DNA of 64,000 bases, from positions 1-64,000 of the forward strand of contig JHWU01000009.1 of the NCBI GenBank assembly GCA_000622025.1, in the 5' to 3' direction. This document shows, piece by piece, positions 34,435 through 42,588 of the stretch; within the stretch, counting starts at the first letter, position 1, and each line of letters begins with the position of its first letter. A program made the translations under genes and the position numbers. The notes below the pieces were generated by a model. The model was not told the DNA's origin. It saw only the letters and a program-made list of their open reading frames with translations, and made no database searches. The DNA comes from Lachnospiraceae bacterium AD3010 (lineage in GTDB: Bacteria; Bacillota; Clostridia; Lachnospirales; Lachnospiraceae).

Positions 34435-35713
34435 TTTCCGTCTCTCCTTCCCGGGCATCAAAGTCGTTGCTCGAAATCTCCACGTCTATGCCCATTCCGC
34501 TTATGATCCTGAAGAAATTCATCATAACGCCATGGGACAGATAGGGACTTACCTCTCCGAAAACCATCCTGTTCCCGAAGGTTGAAACACAGATCTGCTC
34601 CGAGGGCGCTGCCATAAATGCGCTGAAATAATCAATGTACTCCTCGAGTCCCTCTGGCATGCTTATCTTCCCCAGATTTGACATAGTGCAGGTGACGCCC
34701 CGGTTAGCAATCATACTGAAAAGATAGATACCTATGTCTTTGATGATCAGCGGTATCATCTTTACCGCGATATTATGTTCAAGTGCCGCATAGGAATTCA
34801 TATTCTCATTGATCTTTTCCTTCGAAAGCTGCTCCTCAAACGCCTGCTTCACTCCGGGGATTATGCTGTTCAGAGTACCGTTATATTCTGTGGCATCAAA
34901 GGAAATATTTATCACGCTGAAAAAATTCCTTGCAGTATAGGACTGGTAGAACTGCCTTAGATTAACGGGAACACTCACCACTATTGGTCTCTTTTTCTGC
35001 CGGACCGTCATCCTTTTAATGGCGGCCTCGATATAGACCGCCACACACAGTATCCCCACTGTGGTGCCGTATTCCTTGGCCTTTTTCAGAAACTGGTCTG
35101 CCGGGATAACTCCCTCTATGAGATGGCAGCGTAAGTTCGGATCCTTTTCTTCGTTTAACTGCCAGGCCCTTTTTGCTCCCATATCCTTCAGCTGCTCCAG
35201 GTTCGCACTTTTTTCATAAAAAGTGTCAAAGGCGTCCGCGCTGTTTTCCTGCATTGAAGAGATATCATCATCAAAGCGTGTAAGCGGCAGGGAATACCTG
35301 ATCTCCAGATACTTCGCCACAAGATGCTTCAAAAACATGAAGGCTCCCGTTCCGTCTGCGAGAACGTGAAAAACCTCCAGGTTTATCCGCTTCCTGAAAT
35401 AGTTTACTCTGTAGAGAAGAGCTCTGCGTCCCGGATGATAGATCGCCTCCAGGGGGTATTCCCCCTCCTCAGACACCGTCGGAGAAATTCCGCTGTCCTC
35501 CAGGTAATACCAGAAAATGCCTCTTTTCAGGACAACATTAAAGATCGGAAATTCCGGAGCCACCTCTTCAAGAGCCTGTTCCAGTATTTCCTTATCCACA
35601 TCCTCCTTTAATACGGCTGTCAGGCGGAATACTCTCGTATCGGCGCCCCTGGCCTGGGAAGGCACAATCTTTGCAGCGTTATCAAGCTTATACCATCGTG
35701 TAGATTCAGCCAT
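34406..35713 (-). CDS. Condensation/alcohol-acyltransferase-like protein
   Basis: 435 residues with the chloramphenicol-acetyltransferase/condensation fold. The catalytic HxxxDG motif is HVLADG (H116, D120, G121), and the second-half block RPIVVSVPVNLRQFYQ resembles the (D)FG-side region of such enzymes. N-terminus MAESTRWYKLDNAAKI is typical of a stand-alone clostridial family. It should transfer an acyl group to an unknown alcohol or amine. No Shine-Dalgarno sequence; a TACAAT (35723-35728) stands 9 bases before the ATG, so translation may start on a leaderless transcript. First gene of the trio with DUF6320 and the hydrolase. Confidence 0.75.
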   Translation of the reverse strand: MAESTRWYKLDNAAKIVPSQARGADTRVFRLTAVLKEDVDKEILEQALEEVAPEFPIFNVVLKRGIFWYYLEDSGISPTVSEEGEYPLEAIYHPGRRALLYRVNYFRKRINLEVFHVLADGTGAFMFLKHLVAKYLEIRYSLPLTRFDDDISSMQENSADAFDTFYEKSANLEQLKDMGAKRAWQLNEEKDPNLRCHLIEGVIPADQFLKKAKEYGTTVGILCVAVYIEAAIKRMTVRQKKRPIVVSVPVNLRQFYQSYTARNFFSVINISFDATEYNGTLNSIIPGVKQAFEEQLSKEKINENMNSYAALEHNIAVKMIPLIIKDIGIYLFSMIANRGVTCTMSNLGKISMPEGLEEYIDYFSAFMAAPSEQICVSTFGNRMVFGEVSPYLSHGVMMNFFRIISGMGIDVEISSNDFDAREGETENAVLPEVQG

Positions 35714-35827
35714 ATGAACAGAATTGTAACATATTTATATATATTTCTATCATAATTAATGCAAAAAATGCAAAAATAATGTATAATAGTTACAAAATTA
35801 AGTATTCTTGTGCGAAGGGAGATCATT

Positions 35828-37054
35828 ATGCTTGCTGCACTTATGCCTCTTTTTAATGAAAAAATGGCTGTTAAGGCCTATTCTGTATTCTCCGAGAAGG
35901 AAAATCCTTTCCTGAATCCCGATATGGCGGTTGCCGCAAAATACGACGGGGTCGGAAGGATATCAGGTCTTGAAGTCGTCGGCAGTATGGGCACTGCTGT
36001 CCTGAACGAGGAGAAGCAGGTTTTTGTTCCTGTGGATAATATCAATATCTTTGCGGATATTGTATCGCAGTGCACAGTTCCGAGAAACCGTGTGGTCCTC
36101 CTGATGGACAACTCGATAACACCCGATGAGGACTATGTTAAGAGGATAAAGCTCTTGAGAGGCGAGGGCTTCCGTTTCGCCATCAGAAAGCTTACGGTTG
36201 ATATGTTTGAGGCATACCGGCCCATCCTTACCGAATGTGATTATGTACTTCTCGATCACAAAAAAATAGTGATCTCAAAAGCGAAGATCTATTTCAATAA
36301 ACTCTATCCCGATATGAAGCTCATTGCCGTGAACGTGAACAGCCAGGATGAATACACGGCCTTAAGTACCGACGGTAAATACGACCTCTATGAGGGTGAA
36401 TTCTTCAGGATGCCGGTTACCAGCAATGAAAAAGAAGTCAATCCCTTAAAGATCAATTATATTGAGCTCCTGAACATAGTCAACGCCCCGGACTTCGATC
36501 TGACGGATGCGGCAGATGTCATAGGAAGAGATGCCGGTCTGGTCATCTCACTTCTTGAGATAGTCAACCACATCGCCATCAATTCAGAGATCACCTCTGT
36601 CCGCCACGCAGCCGCCATGCTTGGTCAGAAAGAGCTTAAGCGCTGGATCAACACTGCGGTCACCAAGGAGCTCTGCGCCGACAAGCCGAGTGAGATCACC
36701 AGAATGTCAATGGTCCGCGCAAAGTTTGCGGAAAACCTTGCGCCGGTATTCAATATTGCGGGCTTCTCAGCCGAGCTTTTCCTTACAGGACTGTTCTCCT
36801 GCATAGACATTATGCTTGACAAGCCCATGGATGAAGCGCTTAAAATGCTCCACGTCGCAAAGAACATCAATGATGCCCTGATCAGCGGCAAGGGTGAGCT
36901 TGCCCCGGTCATCGATTTTGTCCGCCTTTATGAAAATGCAGACTTTATCGAAGTATGCCGCCGGATGGTAGTTGACGATATCGATATGGACACGGTCTAT
37001 GACGCTTACCTGAATGCTCTGAGCTGGTACAGAGATCTGTTCGTTAAGATGTGA
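35828..37054 (+). CDS. EAL-HDOD domain protein (degenerate EAL)
   Basis: 408 residues. The N-terminal half (about 20-200) follows the EAL fold, but the E-A-L signature and metal ligands of active c-di-GMP phosphodiesterases are missing (here LLDHKKIVISK). The C-terminal half (about 205-400) is an HDOD domain (NPLKINYIELLNIVNAPDFD). Such YuxH-type proteins are signalling scaffolds rather than enzymes. AAGGGAGA precedes the ATG at 35828; the frame is open to 35810. A TATAAT at 35782-35787 may be its -10. Its place next to flagellar genes suggests a motility link, which is inference. Confidence 0.85.
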   Translation: MLAALMPLFNEKMAVKAYSVFSEKENPFLNPDMAVAAKYDGVGRISGLEVVGSMGTAVLNEEKQVFVPVDNINIFADIVSQCTVPRNRVVLLMDNSITPDEDYVKRIKLLRGEGFRFAIRKLTVDMFEAYRPILTECDYVLLDHKKIVISKAKIYFNKLYPDMKLIAVNVNSQDEYTALSTDGKYDLYEGEFFRMPVTSNEKEVNPLKINYIELLNIVNAPDFDLTDAADVIGRDAGLVISLLEIVNHIAINSEITSVRHAAAMLGQKELKRWINTAVTKELCADKPSEITRMSMVRAKFAENLAPVFNIAGFSAELFLTGLFSCIDIMLDKPMDEALKMLHVAKNINDALISGKGELAPVIDFVRLYENADFIEVCRRMVVDDIDMDTVYDAYLNALSWYRDLFVKM

Positions 37055-37169
37055 CGATCAGCCGTCAGAATTGTATTTAAAAAAGAACATTCAACAACTT
37101 CGAAATGTCAGGAAAACTGTTGTTTTCTTGACATTTTTGTGTTAAATTATGATTGTATTAGTAGCTTTA

Positions 37170-37197
37170 TAAATAGGGATACTATATTCGCTGATAT
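37170..37197 (+). promoter_or_regulatory. Sigma-28-like promoter of the FliD-like gene
   Basis: TAAA (37170-37173), 16-bp spacer, GCTGATAT (37190-37197; six of eight match GCCGATAA). The predicted start is near 37204. Confidence 0.55.
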
Positions 37198-37224
37198 ATA
37201 TTCTGTTATGGATAAGATTACGTA

Positions 37225-37258
37225 CTGCGGACGGAACCGCAGTTCCCAGGGACGGGAA
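37225..37258 (+). promoter_or_regulatory. Twin leader hairpins with ANGGA hexaloops (predicted CsrA site)
   Basis: CUGCGG-ACGGAA-CCGCAG (37225-37242) is followed without spacer by UUCCC-AGGGAC-GGGAA (37243-37258). Both loops are six bases and hold the ANGGA core of CsrA sites; the two GGA triplets start 17 bases apart, close to what one CsrA dimer can bridge. The hairpins end 10 bases before the AAGGAGG Shine-Dalgarno sequence. Confidence 0.55.
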
Positions 37259-37282
37259 TAATGCAGAAAGGAGGGATCCGGT

Positions 37283-38575
37283 ATGTCAGCTTTCACAGTC
37301 AATAACATCTATTCGAATATTCTGACGTCATATGCGCCGAAATCTTCGCGCTATGATTCCCATAAGCGTGACGAGCTGAAATCTGTTTACAAATCCATCG
37401 TAAAACAGAACGAAGATGCACCTCTCTTTCTGATGGACGAAAGTGGGGAGTCTCAGAAGTTTGCGGTTAATCTGAAGGAAGATGCCCGCGAGCTGAAGAA
37501 TACCATTTCCTCCCTGAGCTCGGATTATTCCTCCAGTATTCTTGATAAGAAGATCGCCTCATCAAGTGACGCTGATCTGGTAGAAGCAAAGTATATCGGC
37601 CCTGACGATACCATTAATGACGCTCCTTCCTTTGATATCAGTGTTGAGAATCTGGCATCAAATCAGGTAAACATCGGTTCCTTCCTTCCGGATAATGAAA
37701 TGGGCATGGAGCCCGGCAATTATTCCTTCGATATCAATGTGAATGACACGGACTATGAATTCCAGTTCAGCATTGAAGAAGGCGATAATAATGCCGACAT
37801 AGAAAGCCGTATCGCAAGGCTCATAAGCCACGCAAATATCGGTCTGAGCGCCTCCGTTATCCCCGGAGAAGGAAGCAGCGCACTCCGTATAGAGAGCAAC
37901 ACCACCGGCATCCGCGGAGCAGACGGGCTGAATTTCGTTGTTTCGGATGAGAATACAAGCAGAACAAAGGGAGCTGTGGATTACTTCGGGATAAACAATG
38001 TTTCCCACTATCCTTCAAATGCAGCCTTTACAATAAACGGAAAAGAGCACAGTGCCTTTTCCAATAACTTCACCGTGGATAAATCCTTTGAGCTGAACCT
38101 GAAGGGATTGACAGAGGAGGGAAGCTCGGTACATATCGGATTGAAGACCGATCTGGACGCGCTTACGGAGAATATCAATAACCTGGCCGGGGCATATAAT
38201 GATTTTATCAGGAAAGCTGCAGAGTACACAAACAGCTATGGACGCTCCGGGAAGTTTATGTATGAAATGTCCACTCTTGCAGGCAGCTACGCCAATGCTC
38301 TTGATGCAGTGGGTCTGGCGCTGCAGGAGGACGGAACACTTTCAGTCGACAGCAAGCTTCTTATGAGCTCCGCTTCAGAGGCCGATCCTAAGGAAAGTCT
38401 CTCAGCCATACAGAAATTCACAAATGCCCTTACCCGGAAGAGTAATGAGATCTCTCTGAATCCCATGAAATATGCGGATCAGGTCGTTGTTGCATATAAA
38501 AATCCGGGAAAGAATTTCCCGAATCCTTACGTTACCAGTATGTACAGCGGAATGCTCTTTTCCAGCTACTGCTGA
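37283..38575 (+). CDS. FliD-like flagellar protein, outside the main cluster
   Basis: 430 residues. The centre matches the D1/IN-motif region of FliD-type proteins: SFDISVENLASNQVNIGS and then ANIGLSASVIPGEGSSALRIESN. The N-terminus (MSAFTVNNIYSNILTSYAP) differs from the usual FliD start, and the C-terminus ends in FSSYC. Compared with the 545-residue FliD at 42589 it is shorter and divergent. It has AAGGAGG before the ATG, a sigma-28-like promoter, and a CsrA-type leader, so it should be a late flagellar gene. A second cap, a filament-associated or surface-anchored protein are all possible. Confidence 0.65.
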   Translation: MSAFTVNNIYSNILTSYAPKSSRYDSHKRDELKSVYKSIVKQNEDAPLFLMDESGESQKFAVNLKEDARELKNTISSLSSDYSSSILDKKIASSSDADLVEAKYIGPDDTINDAPSFDISVENLASNQVNIGSFLPDNEMGMEPGNYSFDINVNDTDYEFQFSIEEGDNNADIESRIARLISHANIGLSASVIPGEGSSALRIESNTTGIRGADGLNFVVSDENTSRTKGAVDYFGINNVSHYPSNAAFTINGKEHSAFSNNFTVDKSFELNLKGLTEEGSSVHIGLKTDLDALTENINNLAGAYNDFIRKAAEYTNSYGRSGKFMYEMSTLAGSYANALDAVGLALQEDGTLSVDSKLLMSSASEADPKESLSAIQKFTNALTRKSNEISLNPMKYADQVVVAYKNPGKNFPNPYVTSMYSGMLFSSYC

Positions 38576-38597
38576 TGCTTATCTTTACTGTATAATG

Positions 38598-38719
38598 TCA
38601 TTCTGAGCGAAGCGAAGAAGATCCTTCGCTGACGCTCAGGATGACATTATTACACGCTCAGGATGACATTTTTACATGCTCAGGATGACTTTTTTATACG
38701 CACAGGATGACTTTTTCAC
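38598..38719. repeat. Dispersed TCATTCTGAGCGAAGCGAAG / CAGGATGACA repeat with four 22-bp tandem units
   Basis: A left arm TCATTCTGAGCGAAGCGAAG is followed by tandem copies of a 22-bp unit with core GCTCAGGATGACATTTTTAC at 38632-38653, 38654-38675, 38676-38697 and 38698-38719 (the last two diverged). The final copy supplies the glf stop codon on the minus strand. Confidence 0.85.
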
Positions 38720-39837
38720 AGTATCGCTCTTGTATCTGCCAGCGCGTCCATTATCACGTCATCCATATCGTAATACTTATACTTTCCGAGACGGCCACCG
38801 AAGAATACTCCCGATTCCCCGGCAAGCTTTTTGTATTTCTCATAGAGAGCATTATTTGTATCATTATTTACGGGATAATAGGGCTCATCACCTTTTTTCC
38901 AGGCTGCGGGGTATTCATGGGTTATGACTGTCTTTCCGGCCTCCGACTTCCTTTCATAGGAACCAAATTCCTCAAAATGCTTGTGTTCTATTATCCTGGT
39001 ATAGGGGATCTCATACTCGGTGTAATTCACTATGGCAGATCCCTGGAAGTTATCCGTATCAAGAACCTCCGTCTCAAATCTAAGGCTCCTGTACTCAAGA
39101 GGGCCGTAACAGAAATCAAAGTAGGCGTCTATCTGTCCCGTAAACACCACCCTTTCCGCTTCCTTAAGGAGTTCCTCCTTATTTTCAAAAAAGTCAGTAT
39201 CAAGGCGGACCTCTGTACCCTCAAAGAGCTTCTCAATAAGCGGAGTATAGCCTCCTATTGGAATTCCCTGATAGCGGTCATTAAAATAGTTATTGTCAAA
39301 TGAAAAACGGAAGGGCAGTCTCTTTATGATAAAGCTCGGAAGCTCTGTGGCGCGTCGTCCCCACTGCTTCTCGGTATAACCCTTTATCAGCTTCTCGTAA
39401 ATATCCTTTCCCGCCAGAATAAGTGCCTGTTCCTCAAGGTTCGCCGGAGTATCTCCGATCCTGTCCCTGGCCTCCCGGGTCTGGGCCTCTATTATCTTCT
39501 TTGCCTCCCCGGGCGTCTTTACTCCCCAGAGACTGTGAAAGGTATTCATATTAAAGGGGAGGTTAAAAAGCTCATCTCCATATCTGGCAACAGGAGTATT
39601 GGTGTAGCGGTTAAAGCGTACATACTGGTTTACATAATCCCACGCCTCGTCACTGTCGGTATGGAAGATATGCGGTCCGTACTTATGGATATTGATGCCA
39701 TGGCTTTCTTCCGTATAAATATTTCCGCCTATGTGCCTGCGTCTTTCAACAGCCAGACAGCTCTTTCCCTTTTTCTTTGCCTCGGCTGCAAATACAGCGC
39801 CGTATAATCCGGTTCCAACTATAAGATAATCAAACAT
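38716..39837 (-). CDS. glf: UDP-galactopyranose mutase
   Basis: 373 residues, an FAD enzyme that interconverts UDP-galactopyranose and UDP-galactofuranose for cell-surface glycans. The Rossmann start is LIVGTGLYGAVFAAEAKKKG, with VERRRHIGGNIYTE, YGPHIFHT and the mobile-loop and substrate residues of the family (LPFNMNTFHSLWG; TEKQWGRRATELP). It lies 35 bases after an O-antigen-ligase-like gene on the same strand, so galactofuranose is likely used in an exported polysaccharide. Confidence 0.94.
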   Translation of the reverse strand: MFDYLIVGTGLYGAVFAAEAKKKGKSCLAVERRRHIGGNIYTEESHGINIHKYGPHIFHTDSDEAWDYVNQYVRFNRYTNTPVARYGDELFNLPFNMNTFHSLWGVKTPGEAKKIIEAQTREARDRIGDTPANLEEQALILAGKDIYEKLIKGYTEKQWGRRATELPSFIIKRLPFRFSFDNNYFNDRYQGIPIGGYTPLIEKLFEGTEVRLDTDFFENKEELLKEAERVVFTGQIDAYFDFCYGPLEYRSLRFETEVLDTDNFQGSAIVNYTEYEIPYTRIIEHKHFEEFGSYERKSEAGKTVITHEYPAAWKKGDEPYYPVNNDTNNALYEKYKKLAGESGVFFGGRLGKYKYYDMDDVIMDALADTRAIL

Positions 39838-39872
39838 TTTCCTAAACCTCCGATATTCCTACGCTTTCTCCG

Positions 39873-41510
39873 TCAGTCTGCCTCGTATATCGCCCTCAGG
39901 CCGCCTGTCCTCACAATGCTTATTCCGGCTCCTATTATGATAAATATAATTGGAGTACAGATTATCTGCTGGTAGCAGAAGAAATTATGCCAGAAATAGG
40001 CGGCAACACACATTGCAGGAGCTATGAGCTCCGGGATCTTATCTGATTTCTTTACAAAGGTCAGAAACGCACTGATAAAGATACCGATATACGCTATTCC
40101 TCCTACGATACCGACACTCACGATCTGGCTCATCCATTCATTATGAGCGCAGGTAAGTACAGTGTTTTCACCCCACTTTTCTATGAGCTCCTCTGCATGA
40201 TAAGTGTAGACTGTATCATAGAAGCAGTCCGGTCCCGCTCCGAAGATGAAACGAACGGGCTCCAGATAGATAGTCTGCCGTATGGAATCCAGTGTCACCA
40301 TCCATGAGCTTCCCCTGTTATTTCCCCAGAATTCATCAAACACAAGATACCAGCTGTCCGAGCTGATGGAGGGAGGCAGAAGCTTCCTGGTATTCAGATA
40401 GATGTAGATCAGGATCAGCAATATCCCCACACCCGTAAGAATATAGGCTGCAGTCCTAAGGAAGGTGAGCGTGGTGATATCCACTGTACCCTCCTTATCC
40501 TTTTTGATAAAGAGTATATAGAGGACGGCAAGGAGGATTATCGGGATCCACAGAGCCACACCCTGGGCTGCATAGGTCATTATGCCTCCCAGAGGAACAG
40601 CCTTTTCCGGAAAGGCCATCTGCAGGAAGCCGATGACTCTCCAGGAAAGCAGCATAATAAGAATTATCTCCATAAACCTCTTCATATATTTGTTCTCCCT
40701 GAAGGAGAAGGAGAACAGAGTTAAAAGGCTTGCGTAAAGCGCAAACAAAGCACTGTCCGAATCCTGCACCAACGCGGTCATAAAGCCTATGACCATATAG
40801 ACAAAGATCAGCTTCCTGACCCACTTCTTTTCCGCATACCAGTACATAAATATTCCAATGGAGAAGAAGATCATAACATAGCTTGAATACCATGTGGACT
40901 GACCCAGGGTAGACAAAAACAGGGTAAGATAATATTCATCCAGGCCCTCATACATATTCAAAGGATCTATATGGAACCTGTTCAGCACACCCAGCAGATT
41001 GACTATTGTGGAAGCAAGAAGATAAAAGGCGATCATTATGTCGTCCCAGCGCCAGAACCTGGAAACAAAAAAGTACAGGGCACAGAAAGCAAATTGCGCG
41101 ATCATTCCCATATACCATCCGTCATAACCCCAAATGACCGTTTCCTTATCAGGTGAGAGGACTGTTGAAATAAGACAGGCGACCAGGTAAAACAGCACAA
41201 ACTTATCCGTAGTGGTCACATTCTTTTTCCAGAAATCAACTATACGTTTTGAACGGGCAAGGTCAATCTGATACCATATGAAAAACAGCAGCAGGAACAC
41301 AAGAAAGGTGGGTATCTTCATCATGGGACCGTTAATATAGTAGGTTACGGTCCTGAAGAAATTCCATTTTGCGTCTCCCATATTGTAGTATGAATCCTCG
41401 TAATACAGGGGATAGACCACAAATATCAAAAAAAGATAGATACCCAGTATCTCCTTAACGAATCTGAGTGATAACAGCTCATGGGCAGTCTGTTTTACTT
41501 TGCTTGCCAT
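39873..41510 (-). CDS. O-antigen ligase/polymerase-like membrane protein
   Basis: 545 residues, about 13 membrane segments. A large extracellular loop near 395-460 holds RQTIYLEPVRFIFGAGPDCF and is followed by CAHNEWMSQIVSVGIVGG, the His-containing HN-(x)-(x)-(x)-G pattern of WaaL/Wzy-type ligases and polymerases. It probably joins or polymerises a lipid-linked glycan at the cell surface. It precedes glf on the same strand. No Shine-Dalgarno sequence stronger than AGATTTATTAAA is seen. Confidence 0.75.
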   Translation of the reverse strand: MASKVKQTAHELLSLRFVKEILGIYLFLIFVVYPLYYEDSYYNMGDAKWNFFRTVTYYINGPMMKIPTFLVFLLLFFIWYQIDLARSKRIVDFWKKNVTTTDKFVLFYLVACLISTVLSPDKETVIWGYDGWYMGMIAQFAFCALYFFVSRFWRWDDIMIAFYLLASTIVNLLGVLNRFHIDPLNMYEGLDEYYLTLFLSTLGQSTWYSSYVMIFFSIGIFMYWYAEKKWVRKLIFVYMVIGFMTALVQDSDSALFALYASLLTLFSFSFRENKYMKRFMEIILIMLLSWRVIGFLQMAFPEKAVPLGGIMTYAAQGVALWIPIILLAVLYILFIKKDKEGTVDITTLTFLRTAAYILTGVGILLILIYIYLNTRKLLPPSISSDSWYLVFDEFWGNNRGSSWMVTLDSIRQTIYLEPVRFIFGAGPDCFYDTVYTYHAEELIEKWGENTVLTCAHNEWMSQIVSVGIVGGIAYIGIFISAFLTFVKKSDKIPELIAPAMCVAAYFWHNFFCYQQIICTPIIFIIIGAGISIVRTGGLRAIYEAD

Positions 41511-41601
41511 TTTAATAAATCTCCGTTTCTAAAAAAGGTCCAGAACAGTATACCATATTTATGATACTCTGTTAAACTGTTCCCGTTTTCGCTCATCAAT
41601 A

Positions 41602-41626
41602 AAAGACCCGCCATCGACGGGTCTTT
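41602..41626 (-). terminator. Terminator of the flaG-fliD-fliS transcript
   Basis: AAAGACCCG (41602-41610) pairs with CGGGTCTTT (41618-41626); TTTTATTG follows on the minus strand, 24 bases past the last flagellar gene. Confidence 0.85.
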
Positions 41627-41649
41627 CAGTAAAATGTATTCCTAAGTTC

Positions 41650-42135
41650 TTATTTCTTTTTATCCAGGAAGGTTGCGTCTATCTGTCCCCTGGGGACAAC
41701 ATTGTGCATCTGGTTTGCATAGATATTTATCTTCTGCACGGTATTTCTCTGCCCTTTCAGGCTGTCTTTTCTGTCCTTAAAATAACGCTCGGCGCTTGCC
41801 CTGTTCCGGCTCTGCTCTGCCTCTATCTTCACGGATTTTCCGGTGATGGTGGAAATCAGCTCCTGCATTGTGATTATCTCATCACGATACAGCTCCTTAT
41901 TTTTCTGAAGCTCCCCTCTTACACGTCCATATACGGATTCAAAGCCCTCATTGAGCTTATTAAGCCTCTCCGCCAGCTCACCTATCCTGTCCTGGCTCTT
42001 GCGTATGGCATCCAGATCAGGTTCCTCTGCCTTGAAAAGTTCTGCCTGAAGGGCATCTGCCGCCGCTATCTCATCCAGAACGTCATTCTTTTCCTTAAGG
42101 CTTTCTATCAGGATATTGACATAAGAATTTTTCAT
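41650..42135 (-). CDS. FliT-like flagellar chaperone candidate
   Basis: 161 residues, mostly helical and charged, no membrane segment: a coiled coil in the middle (LDAIRKSQDRIGELAERLNK) and a basic end. Position right after fliS (3-base gap) and the size fit a FliT-type or other export chaperone for FliD. The sequence itself is weakly conserved, so the name rests on context. Last gene before the terminator. Confidence 0.55.
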   Translation of the reverse strand: MKNSYVNILIESLKEKNDVLDEIAAADALQAELFKAEEPDLDAIRKSQDRIGELAERLNKLNEGFESVYGRVRGELQKNKELYRDEIITMQELISTITGKSVKIEAEQSRNRASAERYFKDRKDSLKGQRNTVQKINIYANQMHNVVPRGQIDATFLDKKK

Positions 42136-42138
42136 GCT

Positions 42139-42537
42139 TTACGCCTGTTTCGCTACTCTCTCATTAACGTGTGCAGTCTTCATAACCTCTTTCCAGGTAT
42201 CCCTCATTGTGCGCATATGGCCTGCACATTCCTCGAGGATCTCCTTGTCCTTTGAAAGATTTGCTTCCAGCAGTCTCCTCTTCACGTATGAATAAACTGC
42301 GTTGAAGTCCTTTGCTACCTCATATTTTTCATTCAATGTGGACTGAAGCTCAAGTATGATCCTTTCCGCCTTTTTGATGTTGGTATTTGCCTTGGCTATA
42401 TCCTTTTCATCTATGCCCATTATAGCGATGTTGATGAATTTGATGCAGCCGTCATAGAGCATAAGCGTCAGCTCTGCCGGCGAAGCCGTTAAAATTTTGT
42501 TTCTGTTGTACTGTGCATAAGCATTGGCTGATAACAT
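42139..42537 (-). CDS. fliS: Flagellin export chaperone FliS
   Basis: 132 residues. Family start AYAQYNRNKILTASPAELTLMLYDGCIKF is typical. It binds the flagellin C-terminus in the cytosol to prevent early polymerisation, and in Bacillus also joins the FliW-CsrA circuit. AGGAGG lies upstream, and ACAGGGATAT just before the ATG resembles a CsrA site with one mismatch. Confidence 0.95.
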   Translation of the reverse strand: MLSANAYAQYNRNKILTASPAELTLMLYDGCIKFINIAIMGIDEKDIAKANTNIKKAERIILELQSTLNEKYEVAKDFNAVYSYVKRRLLEANLSKDKEILEECAGHMRTMRDTWKEVMKTAHVNERVAKQA

Positions 42538-42588
42538 ATCCCTGTCCTCCTGGTTTTAAGCTGTCTTCGGAATACATCCGTGTATTTA

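Noticed and set aside
37128-37154. TTGACA as the -35 of a sigma-A promoter for the FliD-like gene
   Set aside because: The only -10-like hexamer (TATGAT) is 14 bases away; the sigma-28-like pair further down is better placed.
37225-37258. Twin hairpins as a guanidine-II or c-di-GMP riboswitch
   Set aside because: Loops are ACGGAA and AGGGAC rather than two ACGR tetraloops, and the GEMM core is absent; the ANGGA hexaloops fit CsrA better.
38632-38719. Tandem 22-bp units as a CRISPR array
   Set aside because: No spacers; the unit is a known-looking dispersed repeat core.
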